From NCBI GenBank assembly GCA_009786295.1, contig WQTN01000134.1, positions 1 to 18,888 on the forward strand: DNA of 18,888 nucleotides. The letters are read 5' to 3'. This stretch comes from Methanomassiliicoccaceae archaeon. Lineage in GTDB: Archaea > Thermoplasmatota > Thermoplasmata > Methanomassiliicoccales > Methanomethylophilaceae. Made by a program: the position numbers and the translations under genes. Below, one piece after another: positions 14,843 through 18,888 of this stretch. Numbering within the stretch: position 1 is the first letter of the stretch; every line of letters starts with the position of its first letter. The notes beneath the pieces were generated by a model. The model was not told where the DNA came from. It saw only the letters and a program-made list of their open reading frames with translations, and ran no database searches.

Positions 14843-15466
14843 ATGGTCGATGCCGCACCGATAGCCAAAGGAGCCGAGGCTGACATCTATCTTTCATGCT
14901 TCCTCGGAAGGGACGCTTTGATCAAAGTAAGGTCTCCGAAGAGATACCGTGTGCCTGAACTTGATTCTGAGATCCGTTCTTCCAGAGCAAGGAACGAGGT
15001 CCGGCTGATGAGGGAAGCAAGGAAGGCGGGAGTGAGGACCCCCGCCGTCTATGACATCGACCTGAATGAATTCTCGATAACGATGGAGTATGTCAAAGGC
15101 GTAAAGGTCAAGGATGAGCTTGAACGGAACCCCTCTTCCGCAGCGGAGATATGCGGAATGATAGGCAGGACCGTGGCGGACCTTCACAACTTCGGCATGT
15201 GCCACGGCGACCTCACAACATCTAACATGATCCTTACAGAGGACCGCAGGATATGTCTTATCGACCTGTCAATGGGGAAGACCAATACGGAACTTGAGAG
15301 CATAGGCGTGGATATGCATCTTCTGAAAAGGGCCTTTGTTTCGGCCCACCCCGATCTGCCGGAGGCCTTCTCGGAACTCATGAGATGTTATGTGGAGAGA
15401 AAAAACGAGCCTGAAAAGCTATTTCGTAAGATAGAAGAGATAGAAGGCAGAGGAAGATACACATGA
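14843..15466 (+). CDS. bud32: Bud32/PRPK atypical kinase of the KEOPS complex, stand-alone
   Basis: Bud32 is the small KEOPS kinase-ATPase that works with Kae1 in making the tRNA modification t6A at position 37. The 207-residue protein has a short glycine loop (AKGAEADIY), an invariant Lys in LIKVR, the catalytic loop HGDLTTSNM (121-129) and DLSMG in place of DFG (141-145). It ends in the basic EGRGRYT tail typical of the family. In many euryarchaea Bud32 is fused behind Kae1; here it starts just after a divergent promoter, with an opposite-strand gene upstream, so it is a separate protein. The stop overlaps rdgB by 4 nt (ATGA). Confidence 0.92.
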   Translation: MVDAAPIAKGAEADIYLSCFLGRDALIKVRSPKRYRVPELDSEIRSSRARNEVRLMREARKAGVRTPAVYDIDLNEFSITMEYVKGVKVKDELERNPSSAAEICGMIGRTVADLHNFGMCHGDLTTSNMILTEDRRICLIDLSMGKTNTELESIGVDMHLLKRAFVSAHPDLPEAFSELMRCYVERKNEPEKLFRKIEEIEGRGRYT

Positions 15467-16035
15467 GGCTCAGCGTAATAACCTCAAATCCGGGAAAGGT
15501 TAGGGAGTATGAACGCTGCTTCGAAGAGCTCGGAGTGGAGATGGTGCATGTAAAGATGCCTTATGATGAGGTCCAGTCCTCAGAGCTGGAAGAGGTTGTC
15601 AGAAAAGGCATGGACGAACTGAAGAAGAAGAAGGGCATGTCGGATTTCATAATTGACGACTCTGGCCTCTTCATCGGTCAGCTCGGAGGTTTTCCCGGCG
15701 TCTGGTCGGCGTATGTTCAGAAGACGATCGGCAACGGCGGGATACTGAAGCTTATGGACGGCATCTCCGACAGGTCCGCAGTGTTCAAATGCTGTATCGG
15801 ATGCAACCTCATGGGAAAGGACATCATCGTCACTGGTACATGCGGCGGCGTGATCTTAGAAAAGGGCCGGGGCACAGAAGGTTTTGGATATGATCCCATA
15901 TTCAGTCATGACGGGGTCAGATCGTTTGCCGAGATCCCGCTTGACGAAAAGAACCTGGTCTCGCACAGGGGCATCGCGGTCGGTCTGCTCAAGGAAGAGA
16001 TAGTAAAATGTCAGGCCTCTGAGGACAAACCTTAA
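15463..16035 (+). CDS. rdgB: XTP/dITP diphosphatase (RdgB/HAM1 family)
   Basis: This house-cleaning enzyme hydrolyses dITP, XTP and related deaminated purine nucleotides to monophosphates, keeping them out of nucleic acids. The 190-residue protein carries the family signatures in order: TSNPGKVREY at 7-16, DDSGLFI, GGFPGVWSA, TGTCGG, GRGTEGFGYDPIF and the closing EKNLVSHRG motif with the conserved Ser-His-Arg. The length is normal. It overlaps bud32 by 4 nt and so is translationally coupled to it. Its stop lies within the TATA box of the following tRNA-Pro gene. Confidence 0.94.
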   Translation: MRLSVITSNPGKVREYERCFEELGVEMVHVKMPYDEVQSSELEEVVRKGMDELKKKKGMSDFIIDDSGLFIGQLGGFPGVWSAYVQKTIGNGGILKLMDGISDRSAVFKCCIGCNLMGKDIIVTGTCGGVILEKGRGTEGFGYDPIFSHDGVRSFAEIPLDEKNLVSHRGIAVGLLKEEIVKCQASEDKP

Positions 16036-16040
16036 TATCT
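16031..16040 (+). promoter_or_regulatory. TATA box for tRNA-Pro(TGG)
   Basis: CTTAATATCT is centred 26 nt before the tRNA 5' end and overlaps the rdgB stop codon. Confidence 0.5.
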
Positions 16041-16061
16041 CCATCTTTATCAAGGGTTGGT

Positions 16062-16134
16062 GGGCCTATGGGCTAGCCTGGTATACTTGTGGCTTTGGGA
16101 GCCATTGACTCCGGTTCAAATCCGGATAGGCCCA
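16062..16134 (+). tRNA. tRNA-Pro (anticodon TGG)
   Basis: The 73-nt cloverleaf has acceptor GGGCCTA pairing with TAGGCCC, D arm GGCTAGCCTGGTATAC, anticodon arm GTGGC-TTTGGGA-GCCAT with anticodon TGG, and T arm TCCGGTTCAAATCCGGA. The discriminator is A and CCA is not encoded. There is no intron. Its 3' half is nearly the same as the tRNA-Pro(GGG) gene 2 kb away on the other strand. Confidence 0.95.
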
Positions 16135-16329
16135 CTCCTTTACTGCTGACACGGTCTTTTTTTCTGTCTAAAACGCTGTTTTTGTCATTTCTATTTAGCT
16201 CCTTTTATTTCGTATAGGCCACCTCTTTGGTCAGGCTCTTTCCAACGATGCTTTGAAAGGATCGGTAACAGTTGTCCACATCTCATGCCAGCAGTTTCGA
16301 AAAACAGTAATTACGCTGCTATACGCACA

Positions 16330-16444
16330 AATATGAGGGTACGGGTGGGGTGACCCATGCGACCACAGGGGGGCTGTGAGCAGTTCACAGGTCAGCCCCA
16401 TATTCATTGCTTCGAACTAATGTCCTCTACGACGGAGCATTAGT
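16330..16444. ncRNA. Candidate structured RNA A
   Basis: AATATG 16330-16335 can pair with CATATT 16399-16404, enclosing two hairpins. In one, TGGG/CCCA (16346-16349/16354-16357) closes a plus-strand GTGA tetraloop of GNRA type. In the other, CTGTGA/TCACAG (16374-16379/16385-16390) is extended by GGG/CCC across a 5-nt bulge. Next to it is ACTAATG 16416-16422 pairing with CATTAGT 16438-16444, with a further TCC/GGA inside. The tetraloop favours the plus strand. A good TATA run (GTTTATATCAATATATA on the minus strand at about 16445-16461) would favour the minus strand, so direction is unresolved. No match to SRP, RNase P or tRNA was found by eye. Confidence 0.35.
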
Positions 16445-16514
16445 ATATATTGATATAAACCTTTCTAGAATCTAAACTTTTAGGATACATAATATGGTTA
16501 AAAAGCATGGAATA

Positions 16515-16532
16515 TTGTACTTAAGGGTACAA
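16515..16532. repeat. Interrupted inverted repeat TTGTAC-N6-GTACAA
   Basis: Perfect 6-bp arms flank a 6-nt centre (TTAAGG), giving an 18-bp operator-like site. It overlaps one of the three AGGGTAC copies of this region and lies about 450 bp upstream of the AbrB-PhoU regulator and just upstream of RNA candidate B. Confidence 0.45.
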
Positions 16533-16560
16533 CACATAAATCAAATATTGCATAAACCCG

Positions 16561-16720
16561 GATAAAACGCCCCGCCCTCTTGCCGCTCGTCGACGGAGAG
16601 CCGGATCCGGCAAGGGACGAACGACCAACACTGATTCTCTTTTGGAGCGTCTAGCCTGCCGGAATTCGCCCCGTTTCAAAGGGATTCATAGTCTCTGAGA
16701 AACTATAAATTCTCAGGCAG
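16561..16720 (+). ncRNA. Candidate structured RNA B
   Basis: A GC-rich island in AT-rich DNA. CTTGCCG 16579-16585 pairs with CGGCAAG 16608-16614 and can extend by a G-T and a C-G pair. It contains the perfect 12-bp palindrome GCCGGATCCGGC at 16600-16611. Downstream, ATAGT 16688-16692 pairs with ACTAT 16702-16706, or alternatively CTGAG 16695-16699 with CTCAG 16712-16716, so two folds compete. A CATAAATC element near 16535-16542 sits about 25 nt before the island, favouring a plus-strand RNA. The family is unknown. Confidence 0.3.
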
Positions 16721-16948
16721 ATGGCGCAAAGATAGCATACATATATATACTCATGGTAGTAATCTATTTTACATTAGAGATGTTTTTCTTTTTTAAATAA
16801 AGATAGAGAGGGTACACTTTTTTGCATTAGAAACCTAAAAAAATACAGAGTTAATGCTATATACTGAATAAAAGTGTGGTGCCCTGTTCTCTCGAAAACC
16901 ATACAAATATTTATAAAAATATATACTTTATATCTAAATATAAGAGAT

Positions 16949-16958
16949 ATTTTTATAT
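16949..16958 (+). promoter_or_regulatory. TATA box for the AbrB-PhoU regulator
   Basis: ATTTTTATAT is centred about 26 nt upstream of ATG 16981, consistent with a leaderless mRNA and supporting that start. Confidence 0.5.
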
Positions 16959-16980
16959 TCTAGGTTTCAGTGCGCATATT

Positions 16981-17973
16981 ATGGATGTAAGACGTGTGCA
17001 AATCACGGGGGGGTCCTCATTCATGATCACTCTTCCAAAAGATTGGGCTAACTCCGTAGGACTGAAGAAGAATGACACTGTTGGAATCAAAGTACAATCC
17101 GATGGTGCATTGTCTTTGTACCCAAAAGGAGTTTTCCCTACGCCAAAGCGCAGTACGAAGATCATTGATGCCACAAATATAAAGGACCATGATTTCTTTT
17201 TCCGACAGCTTGTCGGGGCCTATATTGCTGGACATACAACGATATTGATCAAATCATCACGCCCGATGACGAGCGAGATAACATCGACTGTTACGCATTT
17301 CGTACAGACCTCCATCGGTCTGGAAATGATCGAAGCTGATGAATCGCAAATATTGGTCGCGAATCTGATCGAGCATGATGCCATTGACACCAAAAAGATC
17401 ATCGAAAGGATGGGGATGTTGGTGAAAAACATGATATGGGATCTGTACGGGGCTGCCTCTACAGGGAACTTAAAGAGCATATCCGATATGGCGTCAAGAG
17501 ACACAGAGATAGACAGGATATACTGGCTTACCTCTAGACAGTACAACATTTACCAAAAAGATGTTGTGGTACAGTATAAGAACGGTCTTCCCCTGTATGA
17601 GATGACCGCCTGTCTGTTCTTGAGCAGAATATTGGAGGGCGTAGGAGACCATGCGGTAGCGATGTCCATATTCCTCGCTTCGATGGGCGAGCTGAAGGCA
17701 GACAAAGGCGTATATGAGCTCGGAGAGAAAGTGACGACGCTTCTGATGAATTCCGTAAAAAGCTGGACCACCAGAGATCTTGCCTTGGCAGAACAGTGCC
17801 TAAAAGAAGCGAACGAGATAAGCAGAAGGATGGACAAGGCCTCATCTGTGAATAAACCAGTAGAGGACGAAAGGCTCCTTTCTACCCGCGAAGCAATGCT
17901 GTTCAGCACAAGGAGGATGTCCGACTACTGCAAGAGCATCGCTGAGTTCGCGTTCAACATGGCAATGGAATAA
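16981..17973 (+). CDS. AbrB-type DNA-binding and PhoU-domain regulator
   Basis: The 330-residue protein joins an N-terminal SpoVT/AbrB-like swapped-hairpin DNA-binding domain (VRRVQITGGSSFMITLPKDW, then GLKKNDTVGIKV, about 1-50) to PhoU-like helical bundles. The first bundle lies around ERMGMLVKNMIWDLYGAA and ASRDTEIDRIYWLTSRQY; another spans SRILEGVGDHAVAMSIF to the C-terminus. This architecture is common in archaea and is annotated as a phosphate uptake regulator, but no pst or other phosphate gene is near, so the role is unproven. The frame extends to 16876, but the extra 35 residues come from AT-rich promoter DNA; ATG 16981 matches the domain start. It stands alone between two tRNA-Pro genes and ends at a strong terminator. 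Confidence 0.87.
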   Translation: MDVRRVQITGGSSFMITLPKDWANSVGLKKNDTVGIKVQSDGALSLYPKGVFPTPKRSTKIIDATNIKDHDFFFRQLVGAYIAGHTTILIKSSRPMTSEITSTVTHFVQTSIGLEMIEADESQILVANLIEHDAIDTKKIIERMGMLVKNMIWDLYGAASTGNLKSISDMASRDTEIDRIYWLTSRQYNIYQKDVVVQYKNGLPLYEMTACLFLSRILEGVGDHAVAMSIFLASMGELKADKGVYELGEKVTTLLMNSVKSWTTRDLALAEQCLKEANEISRRMDKASSVNKPVEDERLLSTREAMLFSTRRMSDYCKSIAEFAFNMAME

Positions 17974-17981
17974 ACACAAAA

Positions 17982-18027
17982 CATTGCCCGGATGCAAACA
18001 TATCCGGCAATGCATTTTTCATTTTTC
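17982..18027 (+). terminator. Hairpin plus T-run after the AbrB-PhoU gene
   Basis: CATTGCCCGGAT pairs with ATCCGGCAATG (11 bp with one bulged C, loop of about 8 nt), followed by CATTTTTCATTTTTC. This is the clearest terminator in the window. It also protects the convergent tRNA-Pro(GGG) from read-through. Confidence 0.75.
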
Positions 18028-18073
18028 AAAAGATCCGTATATACCGCAAAAATAAAGCATAATGAAATACGAG

Positions 18074-18146
18074 TGGGCCCGCCCGGATTTGAACCGGAGT
18101 CAATAGCACCCCAAGCTACAAGGATACCAAGCTACCCCACGGGCCC
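18074..18146 (-). tRNA. tRNA-Pro (anticodon GGG)
   Basis: Read on the minus strand the acceptor GGGCCCG pairs with CGGGCCC. The D arm is GGTAGCTTGGTATCC, the anticodon arm is GTAGC-TTGGGGT-GCTAT with anticodon GGG, and the T arm is CCGGTTCAAATCCGG. The discriminator is A, no CCA is encoded, there is no intron, and the length is 73 nt. It lies 21 nt downstream of rpoN on the same strand, and a GATAAAC element overlapping the rpoN stop may be its own promoter. Confidence 0.95.
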
Positions 18147-18167
18147 GAATTGGTTTTGTTAAATGGT

Positions 18168-18359
18168 TTATCCGAGAGGCGCTATCTCTCCGATGAGGTC
18201 TGCGTGAGATACGATCATCCTGCGGCAGCAGTACCTTTCGAACCCAAGGCTGTCTAGGACATCCTTGGGGTTCTCTCCCATCCCAACGCGTTTAACGTAC
18301 TCGGGATATGCGCTTCCGACCACCTTTCCGCATGTGAAACATCTCACCGGTATTATCAT
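18168..18359 (-). CDS. rpoN: DNA-directed RNA polymerase subunit N (Rpb10 homologue)
   Basis: RpoN is the small zinc-binding assembly subunit of archaeal RNA polymerase. The 63-residue protein has MIIPVRCFTCGK with Cys7 and Cys10 and the RYCCRRM motif with Cys44-Cys45, the complete CX2C...CC zinc site of the Rpb10 family, then VSHADLIGEIAPLG. The length is normal. It follows rps9 by 9 nt, in the conserved archaeal order rpl13-rps9-rpoN. It is unrelated to bacterial sigma-54, which shares the symbol. Confidence 0.95.
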   Translation of the reverse strand: MIIPVRCFTCGKVVGSAYPEYVKRVGMGENPKDVLDSLGFERYCCRRMIVSHADLIGEIAPLG

Positions 18360-18368
18360 GACATCACC

Positions 18369-18767
18369 TTAACGGTAAGACTTCTGCTTCTTGGCACGGG
18401 CACCATGTCCGAGAGGGTTCTTGGGAAGCTTCCTTCTGTCATCGTTGATGATCAGCGTCCTGTCGTATGTTCTGAACACAGTTTCCAGCTCTTCATCCTT
18501 ATAGAAGTCGACAAGGCCTCTCGCTATAGCGGTCCTTGCCGCTGCGGCCTGCCCCATCACCCCTCCGCCGTTGACCAGCACAGCTATGTCTACCTTGGAC
18601 GCCTTATCGGGCACAAGACCCAACGGCTCCATGATCTTAAGCCTCGCCAGTTCCGGACCGTATGTGTCCAGGGGCACTTTGTTTATCGTTACCCTGCCTG
18701 TACCCTCTTTGACGGTCGCCCTTGCGATCGCTGTCTTCCTTTTTCCGCTTGTGTTTACGTGCTCCAT
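18369..18767 (-). CDS. rps9: Small ribosomal subunit protein uS9
   Basis: uS9 binds 16S rRNA in the head of the small subunit and its C-terminal tail reaches the P-site tRNA. The 132-residue protein starts HVNTSGKRKTAIARATVKEG, has VNGGGVMGQAAAARTAIARG in the middle and ends ARAKKQKSYR, the basic tail that touches tRNA. The length is normal for archaea. The start is 4 nt from the rpl13 stop, so the two are co-transcribed. Confidence 0.96.
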   Translation of the reverse strand: MEHVNTSGKRKTAIARATVKEGTGRVTINKVPLDTYGPELARLKIMEPLGLVPDKASKVDIAVLVNGGGVMGQAAAARTAIARGLVDFYKDEELETVFRTYDRTLIINDDRRKLPKNPLGHGARAKKQKSYR

Positions 18768-18771
18768 GAGA

Positions 18772-18888
18772 TCATCTCACGTTGGATCCCAGGAATTTTG
18801 AAACGGCTCCCAGGGTTGTGTATTTGCCGGTGATCTCTCTGTCTGCCTCTTCGGGCCTCAGTTTCTCGCATGATTCGAACTGCTTCGG
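18772..18888 (-). CDS. rpl13: Large ribosomal subunit protein uL13, C-terminal end (cut by window edge)
   Basis: Only the last 38 codons are in the window; this stretch is too short for an ORF scan. Read on the minus strand it gives PKQFESCEKLRPEEADREIT, then GKYTTLGAVSKFLGSNVR and a TGA stop. This matches the archaeal uL13 end, where a phrase like KYVTVGEVAKFLG is conserved, and the order rpl13-rps9-rpoN confirms it. uL13 is a large-subunit protein that binds 23S rRNA. The start lies beyond base 18888. Confidence 0.88.
   Translation of the reverse strand, partial: PKQFESCEKLRPEEADREITGKYTTLGAVSKFLGSNVR

Larger units (their letters stand above)
16135..16980. other. 846-bp region without a recognisable gene
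   Basis: No frame here gives a convincing protein on either strand. The region is mostly AT-rich, especially from 16730 on, with two GC-rich islands at about 16336-16440 and 16561-16680 that form hairpins. It also holds an 18-bp interrupted inverted repeat at 16515-16532, and the 7-mer AGGGTAC three times on the plus strand at 16336, 16524 and 16809. Several TATA-like runs are present on both strands. In such a gene-dense window, a gap this long upstream of one regulator suggests non-coding RNA genes, a long control region, or relics of lost genes. Confidence 0.6.

Noticed and set aside
16135..16980. SRP RNA, RNase P RNA or tRNA-Pyl in the gene-free region
   Set aside because: I looked for the SRP helix 8 core, the RNase P GAGGAAAGT core and a CTCTAAA anticodon arm on both strands and found none.
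1..18888. CRISPR array, insertion sequence or toxin-antitoxin pair
   Set aside because: No regularly spaced repeats, transposase motifs or small paired frames were seen.

Overview
The window is an archaeal chromosome segment, most likely from the Thermoplasmata and plausibly a Methanomassiliicoccales-like methanogen. This placement is an inference. Archaeal markers are plentiful: an archaeal NAC, RadB, isopentenyl phosphate kinase, type 2 IPP isomerase, GGPP synthase, RpoN, uS9/uL13, an initiator tRNA-Met, and TATA boxes about 26 nt upstream of many start codons. The 5S rRNA gene stands alone, away from 16S/23S, which fits Thermoplasmata. No mobile element, CRISPR array or virus-like gene was seen; this looks like core genome with a few unusual parts.

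Layout. 1-1290: rnhB, an SCP2-like protein and initiator tRNA-Met. 1300-2660: a TPR protein and a DUF2284-type cysteine-rich protein, diverging from a GC-rich intergenic stretch with three strong hairpins. 2700-7480: the gatC-gatA-gatB operon (Asp/Glu-tRNA amidotransferase) converging on aspS, whose product is a bacterial-type aspartyl-tRNA synthetase. 7700-10220: an Lrp/AsnC regulator diverging from a long AlaX editing protein, then NAC, HypC and the isolated 5S gene. 10270-13740: an isoprenoid operon (IPK, IPP isomerase, GGPP synthase) meeting radB stop codon to stop codon. 13780-16035: a two-TM protein and a TIGR00266 protein diverging from stand-alone Bud32 plus an XTP/dITP pyrophosphatase. 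16060-18150: two proline tRNAs in inverted orientation flanking an 846-bp gene-free region and an AbrB-PhoU regulator. 18160 to the end: rpoN, rps9 and the 3' end of rpl13 on the minus strand.

How the genes work together. GatCAB, an AspRS with residues typical of non-discriminating enzymes, and AlaX together form a tRNA-charging and proofreading block. The simplest reading is that AspRS charges tRNA-Asn with Asp and GatCAB amidates it. IPK, Fni and IdsA carry isopentenyl phosphate to the C20 precursor of archaeal lipids. Bud32 serves tRNA t6A synthesis.

The least explained parts are two non-coding stretches. One, at 1870-2035, has three tandem hairpins. The other, at 16135-16980, has two GC-rich structured islands, an inverted repeat and three copies of a 7-mer. 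These are the best candidates for undescribed RNAs or control regions. No complete new protein system was recognised.
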